DNA of 64,000 nt. It comes from Desulfobacter hydrogenophilus. Lineage in GTDB: Bacteria; Desulfobacterota; Desulfobacteria; Desulfobacterales; Desulfobacteraceae. How positions within the stretch are numbered: the first letter of the stretch is position 1; each line of letters opens with the position of its first letter. This document shows positions 1 to 8,084 of the stretch, piece by piece. The position numbers and the translations under genes are program-made. The notes under the pieces were generated by a model. That model saw nothing but the letters and a program-made list of their open reading frames with translations, had not been told where the DNA came from and did no database searches. The DNA is taken from assembly GCF_004319545.1 (NCBI RefSeq), contig NZ_CP036313.1, forward strand, positions 2,358,501 to 2,422,500. The letters are read 5' to 3'.

Positions 1-2628
1 GACAGGGTCCGGCTGGTATCCAACTCCGATGCCCATTCCCCGAAATTTCTGGGCCGCAATGCTTCGGTGTTTAATACGGATCTGGCCTTTGATGCGGTGC
101 GACGTGCCCTTGAAACCCATGATCTTAACGCATATAAAGGCACCTTGGATATGTATCCCCACCAGGGAAAATACCACTATGACGGCCACCGCAAATGCGG
201 AGTGTGTCTCAATCCCGATGAAACCGCAGCGTTGGGCGGGATTTGCCCTGAATGCGGGAAACCCCTGACTCTGGGCGTGCTTTACCGGGTCCGGGAACTG
301 GCCAACAGGCCCATGGGGTTTAAGCCTGAAAACCGGCATCCCCATTCCTATTTGGTGCCCCTGGCAGATATTTTGTCCCAGATTTTTGGGGTGGGTCCCA
401 ATACCAAAAAGGTGAAAACCCATTATGATAAGGCTGTCACTGCCCTGGGGCCGGAACTTGCCATACTCACACAGCTCTCACCTGAAATCATTGAACGTGC
501 CGGTGTGCCTTTACTGGCCCAAGCCATACAAAAAATGAGAGACGGGGAGATTCACATTGACCCCGGGTATGACGGTGAATATGGGACGGTCAATATCTTC
601 ACCCGGGAAGAAAAGGAAGACATCCAGGGAGAAAAAAGTCTGTTTGCCGGCTCTTCGCCCCGTGAAAAAACAAAAAAAACGGTCGGCGCACCGCGTATTC
701 GTAAAAAACCCCAAAGCAAAGATGTGGCATTACCTGCATCTGAAAAAAACGAACTCCCGGCACCCGTTGTCCCCAAACATATCCTGGACGGCCTGAACCC
801 CGAGCAGGACAGGGCGGTTAAATCCGAATCAAGGGCCGTGGTGATCCAGGCCGGGCCGGGCACGGGAAAAACCCGTACCCTTACGGCCAGAATTGCCTGG
901 TTGCTCAGGGAAAACCGGGCTATCCCTGAAAACATCCTGGCTTTGACCTTTACAAATAAGGCGGCCGGCGAACTTTCGGACCGGATTGAATCCTTTATTT
1001 CAAAGGGCGGACACCTTGTGACAGCTGCCACCTTTCACGGGTTCTGTCTTAAAATGCTCAAGCGTTATTCGGATTTCAAGCGTGGCCTCATGGAGGATGA
1101 CCTGCGTTTTGAAATGCTGGGTCTGGCGGTCAAAGCGGTGACGGGCGAAAAAAAGGTGCTCAAAAGAACCGTGTCAAAACTGGATGCCTGGATCAGTCGA
1201 CAAAAGCAGCAATTAAAGGAACCTGGTGATGAGGGGCAGGGGGACGCGGCAAACAACGGCATTGAATATTTCGATCCGGTTTGGCCCGAGGTGTACAAAA
1301 CCTATGACCAAATGCTTGAAGAACGCGGCCTGGCAGATTTTGAAGATTTGATTTTTATCTGTTTCAGGCTTTTTTCCAGGGATGCAGCCCTGCTCGAACA
1401 GGTACGCCAACAGTATAAATTTATTTTTGTGGATGAGTACCAGGATTTGAACCTGGGCCAGTATAAGCTGGTGAAGCTTCTTTCACAAGACAGTCACATT
1501 TTTGTGATTGGTGACCCCGATCAGTCCATCTACGGATTCAGGGGCTCGGACAGCCGGTTTTTCTACCGGTTTGAACAGGATTTCCCCGGGTGCGAACAGA
1601 TCCGTCTGCGCCAAAATTACCGGTCCACCCAGACCATCCTGGACGCCTCGTTCCAGGTGATTTGTACCGGTGATGACAAGGATAATGAGAGGCATAAAAT
1701 TTATGCAAGCCTTGACGGCACACAAAAGATTTCCATCAATGAAACTGCCGGCGAAGGCGCCGAGGCGGTTGCCGTGGGAAAGATCATTGAAAAAGGGGTG
1801 GGGGGGATCTCTTTTCTGTCCATGGATAAGGGCACGGGACCGGACTCCGGGACGGACAAGGAATATGCCTTTTCCGATTTTGCCGTGCTCTATCGTACCC
1901 GGCAGCAGGCCCAGGCCTTTGCCCAGGCCTTTGAGAAGGTTGGCATCCCTTTTCAGACCGCAGACCGGGAACACTGGATCGATATGGCAGGCATAAAAGA
2001 CCTGTTGGCCCTGGTGCGGATTTTTCTTGGCCGTGGCAGTAACGCAGATCAGCAGCAATTTGCACAATTTTTACCCAGGATTGCAGCGCTTTCAAATCCC
2101 ATGGACACGTCAACGTTTCTTGATACCTTGGGTGGCTGGCTGGATATTACGGCCCTGGGCCAAACTGATGAAAAATTGGCAGCGGCATGGCAGCGGCTTA
2201 AGACACTGGCAGACCGGTATTCTTCTCCTGGTGAGCTTATAGACAACCTAAGGTTGGATCAGGACCCAGATTTTCTGGACAAATCCGTTGAAAAGGTCTC
2301 TTTGATGACCATGCATGCGGCCAAGGGGCTTGAGTTTCCAGTTGTTTTTCTTACCGGATGCGAAAACGGCACGATTCCCTTTGCCCGGGACGGGAAAACC
2401 GTGGAGGACCCGGATGAAGAGCGTCGCCTTTTCTACGTGGCCATGACCCGGGCAAAGGAGATGCTCTATTTGACATATGCACGAAAAAGACGCATATTCG
2501 GCCGGGAACAGCAAAGAATCCGGACCTGTTTTATTGATGATATTGAAAAGAAACTGGCCCGTTATGAAAAGGGGAAAAAGCAGGTTAAAAAACCAAAATC
2601 CAAGGATATTCAGTTGGAATTATTTTAA
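1..2628 (+). CDS. EndoQ-like PHP domain fused to UvrD/Rep helicase (5' partial)
   Basis: The frame is open from base 1, so the gene begins left of the window. The first codons read SNSDAHSPKFLGRNAS, the end of a PHP-type nuclease domain of the kind seen in endonuclease Q, which nicks DNA at deaminated bases. A zinc-ribbon follows (CGVC...CPEC, about 200-265). The rest is a superfamily 1 helicase: Walker A AGPGTGKT (near 850), DEYQD (near 1430), GDPDQSIYGFRGSD (near 1515), MTMHAAKGLEFP (near 2310) and VAMTRAK (near 2440). The likely role is repair of damaged or deaminated DNA, with nuclease and unwinding activities in one chain. The domain calls are from motifs. The coupling of the two activities is inference. 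Confidence 0.88.
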   Translation, partial: DRVRLVSNSDAHSPKFLGRNASVFNTDLAFDAVRRALETHDLNAYKGTLDMYPHQGKYHYDGHRKCGVCLNPDETAALGGICPECGKPLTLGVLYRVRELANRPMGFKPENRHPHSYLVPLADILSQIFGVGPNTKKVKTHYDKAVTALGPELAILTQLSPEIIERAGVPLLAQAIQKMRDGEIHIDPGYDGEYGTVNIFTREEKEDIQGEKSLFAGSSPREKTKKTVGAPRIRKKPQSKDVALPASEKNELPAPVVPKHILDGLNPEQDRAVKSESRAVVIQAGPGTGKTRTLTARIAWLLRENRAIPENILALTFTNKAAGELSDRIESFISKGGHLVTAATFHGFCLKMLKRYSDFKRGLMEDDLRFEMLGLAVKAVTGEKKVLKRTVSKLDAWISRQKQQLKEPGDEGQGDAANNGIEYFDPVWPEVYKTYDQMLEERGLADFEDLIFICFRLFSRDAALLEQVRQQYKFIFVDEYQDLNLGQYKLVKLLSQDSHIFVIGDPDQSIYGFRGSDSRFFYRFEQDFPGCEQIRLRQNYRSTQTILDASFQVICTGDDKDNERHKIYASLDGTQKISINETAGEGAEAVAVGKIIEKGVGGISFLSMDKGTGPDSGTDKEYAFSDFAVLYRTRQQAQAFAQAFEKVGIPFQTADREHWIDMAGIKDLLALVRIFLGRGSNADQQQFAQFLPRIAALSNPMDTSTFLDTLGGWLDITALGQTDEKLAAAWQRLKTLADRYSSPGELIDNLRLDQDPDFLDKSVEKVSLMTMHAAKGLEFPVVFLTGCENGTIPFARDGKTVEDPDEERRLFYVAMTRAKEMLYLTYARKRRIFGREQQRIRTCFIDDIEKKLARYEKGKKQVKKPKSKDIQLELF

Positions 2629-2652
2629 ATTCTGCTTAAAATATTAACAATA

Positions 2653-3066
2653 ATGCACAAATCAAAAAAAATGAAAATGAAACGAACACCTTATAGAAAA
2701 CTGGATTTAGACCATGGCCACTGCCTTGAAGTTTTTGACGATTCAAGAAAAATCGGGGCAGATGCCTGGGTCGTGATTATGACCGCAATAATGAAGATTC
2801 CTGTGGAAACGTCATTGTTCACCTCTGAGCCGTTGTCTGATAGTGAATTTGATGATATCTTAAGCACATTAGGGTCTCCCATTGAATATCGATACCAGCT
2901 GAAACGTAATATGATCATGGCTCATGAAAAAGATGACGTTCTGGAAAATCTGGTAAATACATTTTTCGAAAACACCGGCCGATACGTGGCTAACCCTAAG
3001 TTTCCAGAGAAACTTGCATTAAAAGCTTACAGGGAGCGGGTTGAAAAGGACAAAAAGAAAAAATAG
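2653..3066 (+). CDS. conserved hypothetical protein, 137 aa
   Basis: A small basic-ended protein that I do not recognise. It follows the helicase gene by 24 bases and overlaps the start of the transglycosylase gene by 26 bases, so the three are probably co-transcribed. The centre is mixed acidic/hydrophobic without a signal peptide or membrane segment. The C-terminus is lysine-rich (KDKKKK). Codon use resembles its neighbours, and the tight packing supports a real gene. No function is proposed. Confidence 0.65.
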   Translation: MHKSKKMKMKRTPYRKLDLDHGHCLEVFDDSRKIGADAWVVIMTAIMKIPVETSLFTSEPLSDSEFDDILSTLGSPIEYRYQLKRNMIMAHEKDDVLENLVNTFFENTGRYVANPKFPEKLALKAYRERVEKDKKKK

Positions 3067-3673
3067 AACTGTAAATATTTCGCGTCTTTGGGCGGCATTT
3101 TTTCTTTTCATTTGTCTGTGTCTGATATGGCCCTGCACAGCCCTGGGGGATATATACCGGCATGTTGACGCCGATGGGGTGGTGCATTTTACCAATACGC
3201 CTACGGCTGAAGGCTATACCCTTTATCTCAAGGAAAAAAAGGGGGGTGGACTACCGGCCCGGACAAGAAGATTCAAGGCCGGGCCTAGTATTTACGATAA
3301 TATTATTCTCAAAGCCGCCAGGGCCTTTGGTGTGGACCACGCATTGATCAAGGCCGTAATCCATGCGGAGTCCAGTTTTAACCCCAAGGCTGTGTCCAGC
3401 AAAGGGGCACGGGGGCTTATGCAGATCATGCCCCGGAACGATGCCTCCCTGAATATTTCAAACCCCTTTGATCCGTCCCAGAATATCATGGGGGGCACCC
3501 GTTATTTGAAGCGGATGCTCATTCGGTATAATGAAAAACTTGCCCTGGCGCTTGCTGCCTATAACGCCGGCCCCTCGGCTGTGGACAAATACAAGAAAAT
3601 TCCGCCCTATGAAGAGACCCAGACCTATGTACAAAAGGTGATGTCTTTGTATTCACGATATAAACGCACTTGA
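3041..3673 (+). CDS. lytic transglycosylase (DUF4124 + SLT domain)
   Basis: The predicted product is an exported peptidoglycan lytic transglycosylase. An N-terminal signal peptide (basic start, hydrophobic run to about residue 35) is followed by a DUF4124-type segment (GDIYRHVDADGVVHFTNTP) and a soluble lytic transglycosylase domain. Family motifs are visible: HAESSFNP with the catalytic Glu, GARGLMQIMP, and LALAAYNAGPSAV. The start is a TTG with GGAG four bases upstream, and it overlaps the preceding gene. It should cleave the glycan strand between MurNAc and GlcNAc in the periplasm. It converges on galU. Confidence 0.85.
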   Translation: MKRTKRKNRTVNISRLWAAFFLFICLCLIWPCTALGDIYRHVDADGVVHFTNTPTAEGYTLYLKEKKGGGLPARTRRFKAGPSIYDNIILKAARAFGVDHALIKAVIHAESSFNPKAVSSKGARGLMQIMPRNDASLNISNPFDPSQNIMGGTRYLKRMLIRYNEKLALALAAYNAGPSAVDKYKKIPPYEETQTYVQKVMSLYSRYKRT

Positions 3674-3691
3674 GGATCAGGTCCTTTTTTT
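3673..3691 (+). terminator. weak terminator-like hairpin
   Basis: AGGA and TCCT pair around a five-base loop and run into seven T residues, between the converging transglycosylase and galU genes. The stem is only four pairs, so this is tentative. Confidence 0.3.
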
Positions 3692-3696
3692 GCTTT

Positions 3697-4572
3697 TTAC
3701 GCCTCTGTCTTGATCTTCTTTATGAAATCAAGCAATTTCTCGCGCATTTCCGGTCGTTCAAGGGAAAATGACAGATTGGCCATTTGAAATCCGACCTTGT
3801 CCCCGCAGTCAAACCGGGTACCCTTGAATTTATATCCAAAGATCGGCTGTTCGGTTAAAAGTCCCTTCATGGCATCCGTGAGCTGAATTTCTCCACCGGC
3901 CCCAGTCTTTTTTTTCCCAAGATATTCCCAGATTTTTGGGGTAAGAATGTACCGTCCCACAATGGCCAGGTTGGACGGGGCGTCTTCGGGTTTGGGTTTT
4001 TCCACCATATCATTGATTTTTACCATATCTTCTTCCAGAGGGCTTGCATCCAGAATGCCGTATTTATCCGTCTGATCCTTTTCCACTTCCATGACAGCGG
4101 CAATGGAGGCGCGGAACCGTTCAAATTTTTCCACCATTTTAGAAAGTACAGGCTTATCCGGGGTCTGGATCATATCGTCGGCCAGAAGCACGGCAAAGGG
4201 CTCGTCCCCCACAATGTCCCTGGCGCACCAGATGGCATGGCCAAGCCCCAGCGGATCATGCTGGCGGGTGTAGACAATGGTGCCGGTTTCGGGGACCAGT
4301 TCATTGACCTGCCGCAGCAGGTCGGTCTTTCCCTTGGCTTTGAGCATGGTTTCTAATTCATAACTGCGGTCAAAGTGGTCTTCCAGAGCCTTTTTCCCCC
4401 GGCCCGTGACAAATATGATCTGTTCAACGCCGGCGTCAAACGCCTCTTCAACAGCATACTGGATAATGGGTTTATCCACCACGGTCAGCATTTCCTTGGC
4501 CATGGCTTTTGTGGCCGGGATGAACCGGGTGCCGAGACCTGCTACCGGTAATACCGCTTTTTTTACTTTCAT
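3697..4572 (-). CDS. galU: UTP--glucose-1-phosphate uridylyltransferase
   Basis: This enzyme makes UDP-glucose from UTP and glucose-1-phosphate for surface polysaccharides. The N-terminal nucleotide-binding motif PVAGLGTRFIPATKAMAKEM is diagnostic, followed by VDKPIIQYAVEEA and, further on, LADDMI and the C-terminal KFKGTRFDCGDKVGF. At 291 residues it has the usual GalU length. An upstream in-frame start at 4644 exists, but the ATG at 4572 is preceded by AAGGAG at good spacing and begins exactly where the family begins, so I use it. Confidence 0.93.
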   Translation of the reverse strand: MKVKKAVLPVAGLGTRFIPATKAMAKEMLTVVDKPIIQYAVEEAFDAGVEQIIFVTGRGKKALEDHFDRSYELETMLKAKGKTDLLRQVNELVPETGTIVYTRQHDPLGLGHAIWCARDIVGDEPFAVLLADDMIQTPDKPVLSKMVEKFERFRASIAAVMEVEKDQTDKYGILDASPLEEDMVKINDMVEKPKPEDAPSNLAIVGRYILTPKIWEYLGKKKTGAGGEIQLTDAMKGLLTEQPIFGYKFKGTRFDCGDKVGFQMANLSFSLERPEMREKLLDFIKKIKTEA

Positions 4573-4653
4573 AATGACTCCTTGAATGCTTGATACTGAA
4601 ATTTCCCCTGATGCTCGGGGCAGGTCCATCAGAATAGACCCCAATATTTTGTT

Positions 4654-4731
4654 GAGGGCCTGTTTATCAATAGGTTATCGAAGTGAAATATCATGCGATT
4701 TCAGCCGATTCCTCGATTTTTAAACAGGCTC
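4654..4731. repeat. imperfect palindromic element, 78 bp
   Basis: The ends GAGGGCCTGTTTA and TAAACAGGCTC are inverted repeats. Similarity continues inward over roughly 35 bases per arm (GTGAAAT near 4683 against ATTTCA near 4698), so the DNA or its transcript could fold into one long imperfect hairpin. It lies upstream of galU on the minus strand. It is either a small mobile hairpin element or a leader structure. Confidence 0.5.
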
Positions 4732-4781
4732 TGATGTTTGGACGCTTGTTTCAATTGAAATTTTTTATGTTTAACCCATTT

Positions 4782-4832
4782 TGTGACCAACGAAGTAATC
4801 GGCAAAATTTACGGTTTTCGGTCGCGCACTGC
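4782..4832. repeat. partial copy of dispersed GAAAACC repeat
   Basis: Read on the minus strand this segment contains CGAAAACCGTAAATTTTGCC and then GATTAC. The hairpin element at 41829-41904 has nearly the same run (CGAAAACCGTAATTTTTGCC, then GATGAC). I treat it as one decayed half of that element family. Confidence 0.45.
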
Positions 4833-5003
4833 TTTATTTTTAGATTAGCAGAGGCCTTTGTGTCAATCCCAAAATGAACAATCCTGCAGGGTTTGCGGAG
4901 TCGTTCGCTGGGTGGGCCCGGCTATCCGATTGACATCATTGCCTATTTCCAGTATGGTATCTGCCTTTATATTGCTTGTTATTAATTGATGAGGAAATAG
5001 TTA

Positions 5004-5837
5004 ATGAACGCTGAAAATAAGACAGATGAAACACAGGCCCAGGCGGAAATTCTGCCGGAGCAGCTTAGCCTTAAAAGTCGGTTTAAATTTAAATGCCATA
5101 AAGGTGTCTCTTGTTTTACCGAGTGCTGCAGGGGGATTGATATCATGCTCACCCCCTATGATATCTTAACTATGCGAGAAAAACTGGATTTGGATTCGGA
5201 AAAATTTCTGGCCATATTTACTACCCCCCATCTTCTTGAAAAAGCGGATCTGCCTGTGGTGACCATCAAGCTCCTCGATGATGAGCGTCGGTCCTGTCCT
5301 TTTGTCCAGGACAAGGAGGGATGCATGATTTATGAGGACCGTCCCACCACTTGCCGGTACTATCCCCTTGGCGTAGGTTCTTTGAGTTATTCCGGGGAGC
5401 AGACTGATGGTGATAAAGATGAGTTTTTTTTCATGATTAAGGAACCCCATTGTAAGGGCTTTGATGAAGAAGATGAATGGACCGTAGGGGAATGGCGTGA
5501 AGACCAGGGCGTCGATCTGCGTGACGAGGTCAATGAAGGCTGGTTGGATCTCATGGTCCGTAAGAAATCTTTGCCGGCCAGCATGCAGTTGTCCGAACAG
5601 GCTAAGCAGATGTTTTTTACGGTATGCTATAATATCGATAAGTTTAAACGATTCGTGTTTGAATCCTCTTTTCTTACCAGGTACAATATCCCGGAAGAAC
5701 GGGTGGCCCAGATCAAAGATGATGATGTTAAATTGCTTCAGTTCGGATTTGAATGGTTAAAAAATACTTTTTTCCAAACCGGAGAGGAGATGTTTAATCC
5801 CAAAGATGAAAACGGGGACACAACAGCCGCTGAATAG
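5004..5837 (+). CDS. YkgJ-family cysteine cluster protein
   Basis: A 277-residue cytoplasmic protein with the putative zinc- or iron-binding cysteine cluster of the YkgJ/UPF0153 type: FKCHKGVSCFTECCRG near residue 30, then CPFV...GCMIYEDRPTTCRYYPLG near residues 95-125. The metal and the biochemical role of the family are not established. The C-terminal half is acidic and unrecognised. The ATG at 5004 follows a GAGGAAATAG stretch. The TAG stop straddles the terminal inverted repeat of the element at 5835-5981. Confidence 0.82.
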   Translation: MNAENKTDETQAQAEILPEQLSLKSRFKFKCHKGVSCFTECCRGIDIMLTPYDILTMREKLDLDSEKFLAIFTTPHLLEKADLPVVTIKLLDDERRSCPFVQDKEGCMIYEDRPTTCRYYPLGVGSLSYSGEQTDGDKDEFFFMIKEPHCKGFDEEDEWTVGEWREDQGVDLRDEVNEGWLDLMVRKKSLPASMQLSEQAKQMFFTVCYNIDKFKRFVFESSFLTRYNIPEERVAQIKDDDVKLLQFGFEWLKNTFFQTGEEMFNPKDENGDTTAAE

Positions 5838-5981
5838 TGTTTGAACGTAAAGTCACCCATCTGCGTCGTTGCAGAAAAATTTGCAATCCTTACAACCATA
5901 CGGTTGCTTCGGTTACAAATTTTTCTGCGCCTTGCATCTGGGCAACTTTACGCCCCAATACGGGATTTCCCTCAAACACTA
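5835..5981. repeat. MITE-like hairpin element with 10-bp perfect terminal repeats
   Basis: The ends are TAGTGTTTGA (5835-5844) and TCAAACACTA (5972-5981), a perfect 10-bp inverted pair. Inside, CGTAAAGT (5846) and ACTTTACG (5945) pair, then a longer imperfect stem forms (GCAGAAAAATTTG against CAAATTTTTCTGCG). The terminal TA pair would fit a TA target duplication as in Tc1/mariner-IS630 elements. The element fills the whole space between two converging genes, and both of their TAG stop codons lie in its ends. Confidence 0.75.
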
Positions 5982-7013
5982 ATAGTTATACCATAGGTTT
6001 TTATGGGCCGCCGAATCATTCAGGCGGGCGTCAATGTCCAGATTAAAGAAAGAGGCTGCCGGCGCAAGAATTTCAGGATTGTCCGCCTGTACTTTTTTTA
6101 ATGCAGAAAGTGCCAGATCAAATCCTTTTTGGGTTATTTTTCCCAAGGGCGGACGGCAGGGGCCGCACGGCATGCCAAGGATCTGCATCATGGTTTTCAG
6201 GGGCAACGGATTTCTGGCCCTGCATTTGACAGGCCCGTATTTACTTTCCTCTTCGGTGGTGATGACCACAAGATCCAGCAAGGGCGACAATGCGGTCTGA
6301 AGGGCAAGGGCGTCTTGGGTTTTACCCTGGTTAAGCAGTTCAACCATTTGGGTCATGGATGCCGGTGCAATATTTGACATGACTGAAATGGCGCCGCAGG
6401 CCCGAATCTCTTCCTCTGCCATGACCCGGCAGACCAGGGCATCGTCCCCGGAAAAGATATTGAAATTGTCTCCGCAAAGTTTTCTGGTTAGCTTCATGTT
6501 GTCCATATTACCGGTGGCTTCCTTGACACTTTTTACATTGGCACAGTTGTCCGCAAGTATGGCAAGATCCTGTGGCAGCATCTGTGCACCGGTACGTCCC
6601 GGTATAATATAAGGAATAATTTCCAGGCCCGGAGTTTCCTTTGCCACCACTTCGTAATATTCCCGCCGGATTTCAAGGGAGGATGGTCCATTGTAGTAAG
6701 GATCCACCAGAAGCACACCGTCCACGCCCTGTTCTGCTGCATGGGATGTACCGGTTAAGGCTTCATTCGTGTTGTTTGAACCGGTGCCGGCGATGCACTT
6801 GCATTTGTTCCTGGTCTGTTTGGTAGTCAGATCAATAACCAGATTATGTTCTTCCCATTTGAATGTAGGGCTTTCACCAGTGGTGCCGGTGGCAAGAATT
6901 CCGGTAATCTGGTTTTCAATCTGGAAATCAATGAGCCCGGACAGGCCGTCCCGGTCCAGATCTCCTGCCGGGGTGAACGGGGTGATGAGTGCTGTGTAGC
7001 ATCCGTGTTCCAT
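5979..7013 (-). CDS. DapA-family dihydrodipicolinate synthase-like aldolase/lyase
   Basis: A TIM-barrel class I lyase of the DHDPS/NAL family. GTTGESPTFKWEEH is the pyruvate-binding loop region. SVKEATGN carries the Schiff-base lysine, and YIIPGRTG holds the tyrosine region. At 344 residues it is about 50 longer than typical DapA because of a C-terminal extension. It could be the lysine-pathway enzyme or another pyruvate aldolase, and sequence alone does not decide. The ATG at 7013 has AGGAG ten bases upstream. A TTG at 7022 is too close to that site. The TAG stop lies in the hairpin element end. Confidence 0.82.
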   Translation of the reverse strand: MEHGCYTALITPFTPAGDLDRDGLSGLIDFQIENQITGILATGTTGESPTFKWEEHNLVIDLTTKQTRNKCKCIAGTGSNNTNEALTGTSHAAEQGVDGVLLVDPYYNGPSSLEIRREYYEVVAKETPGLEIIPYIIPGRTGAQMLPQDLAILADNCANVKSVKEATGNMDNMKLTRKLCGDNFNIFSGDDALVCRVMAEEEIRACGAISVMSNIAPASMTQMVELLNQGKTQDALALQTALSPLLDLVVITTEEESKYGPVKCRARNPLPLKTMMQILGMPCGPCRPPLGKITQKGFDLALSALKKVQADNPEILAPAASFFNLDIDARLNDSAAHKNLWYNY

Positions 7014-7214
7014 AACTTTCAAACTCCTGATGGTTATTTGCGCTGCAAGCGCGGATAAAACAATTTGCCCAAAAAAACGTTGTGTCTACTCTTTACAGGG
7101 GCAGGCGCTTTAGGTTTCCCCGAAAGAGCTTGACACTCGAATAAAAAAATTTATTATATAAAAATTTTGTATAAACACAATGATAAAGTCATAAAAGAGC
7201 CAAAGGAGACATAA

Positions 7215-7883
7215 ATGGCCGATTCCAAAACTCTGCCCCAAGATGCAGACGAGCAGATCGTACGGCTTAGGCAAGCACTGGTCCAAAATGCCGAATGCGG
7301 CACAACCCACTATAACCTGGCTGTTGCGCTGATTGGTAAGCAGGAGTTTGCGGAAGCGGAAAACGTGCTTCATGACGCCATTGACTGCAGCCCCACCCTG
7401 GCAGAGGCCTATGTCCAGCTTGGAGGGCTTTGCCTTCAACGGGGGGACATTGAGGGTTGTTTTCGGTTCAATCAGCGAGCCACCAAGGCCAGGGCCGGCT
7501 TTGCAGAAGGCTATGCAAATATGGGCTTTGTTCTGCTGCAGCTGGTGGACGGCAAAAATGCCAAGGAAGATGAGGAGAAAGTGGACAAGGCAATTAAAAA
7601 TTTAAAGAAAGCCATTATCCACAACAAAAATTTCGTTCAGGCCTATACCACCCTGGGGACGGCTTACTTCATGAAAGGATTGGTGGAAGAGGGGGTCAAG
7701 GCCAACCTTCAAGCTCTGTCCGTGGAGCCCAGATTCCCCATTGCCCATAATAACCTGGCCGTAGCCTATCTCGAACTTAAAGATTACAAACAAGCCATCA
7801 AGCATTGTGATATAGCCGTGGATTTAGGTTTCGAAGTCAACCCGTCACTGCTGGATGAACTTGCCCAACACCGGGACGCATAA
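7215..7883 (+). CDS. tetratricopeptide repeat protein upstream of dsrA
   Basis: A 222-residue soluble protein made of about five TPR units (TTHYNLAVALIGKQEFAEAENV, AEAYVQLGGLCLQRGD, VQAYTTLGTAYFMKGLVEE, PIAHNNLAVAYLELKDYKQA). AAAGGAGA precedes the ATG. It is separated from dsrA by a terminator-like hairpin, so it is probably its own unit. TPR proteins scaffold other proteins. A link to sulfite reductase is suggested only by position. Confidence 0.85.
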   Translation: MADSKTLPQDADEQIVRLRQALVQNAECGTTHYNLAVALIGKQEFAEAENVLHDAIDCSPTLAEAYVQLGGLCLQRGDIEGCFRFNQRATKARAGFAEGYANMGFVLLQLVDGKNAKEDEEKVDKAIKNLKKAIIHNKNFVQAYTTLGTAYFMKGLVEEGVKANLQALSVEPRFPIAHNNLAVAYLELKDYKQAIKHCDIAVDLGFEVNPSLLDELAQHRDA

Positions 7884-7887
7884 TCAC

Positions 7888-7907
7888 ACCTGTGATGACA
7901 GGTTTTT
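7888..7907 (+). terminator. rho-independent terminator after the TPR gene
   Basis: ACCTGT, loop GATG, ACAGGT, then five T residues, five bases after the TPR stop codon. Confidence 0.7.
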
Positions 7908-7908
7908 A

Positions 7909-7960
7909 TTGACATACGGACATATAAATTCTATATCAGCTATGTTATTTTGCTTATAAT
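7909..7960 (+). promoter_or_regulatory. candidate dsr operon promoter region
   Basis: A perfect TTGACA (7909-7914) is followed 17 bases later by TATATC (7932-7937). A perfect TATAAT lies at 7955-7960 without a good -35 at standard spacing. Either could start the dsr transcript, leaving a leader of roughly 120-145 bases before dsrA. Confidence 0.45.
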
Positions 7961-8084
7961 GTCTAATTCAAAGCGTTTATTTCTTACTAACGTTTTGAAA
8001 TGATAGGAAAAAAGAATATTAATGGAAAGTTGGAAAACTCTTTTCATTGTTGCATGTAAATCAACTTTTAACGGAGGTAAGTAA

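Larger units (their letters stand above)
4573..5003. other. non-coding gap with two hairpin/repeat pieces
   Basis: There is no credible gene in this 431-base gap. A 64-codon plus-strand frame at 4683-4877 has no ribosome site and looks random. The gap holds an imperfect palindrome (4654-4731) and a fragment of a dispersed repeat (4782-4832), listed separately. An AT-rich stretch just before 5004 may hold the ykgJ promoter. Confidence 0.5.

Noticed and set aside
4683..4877. A 64-codon plus frame between galU and ykgJ
   Set aside because: No ribosome site, starts inside a palindrome and crosses a repeat fragment.
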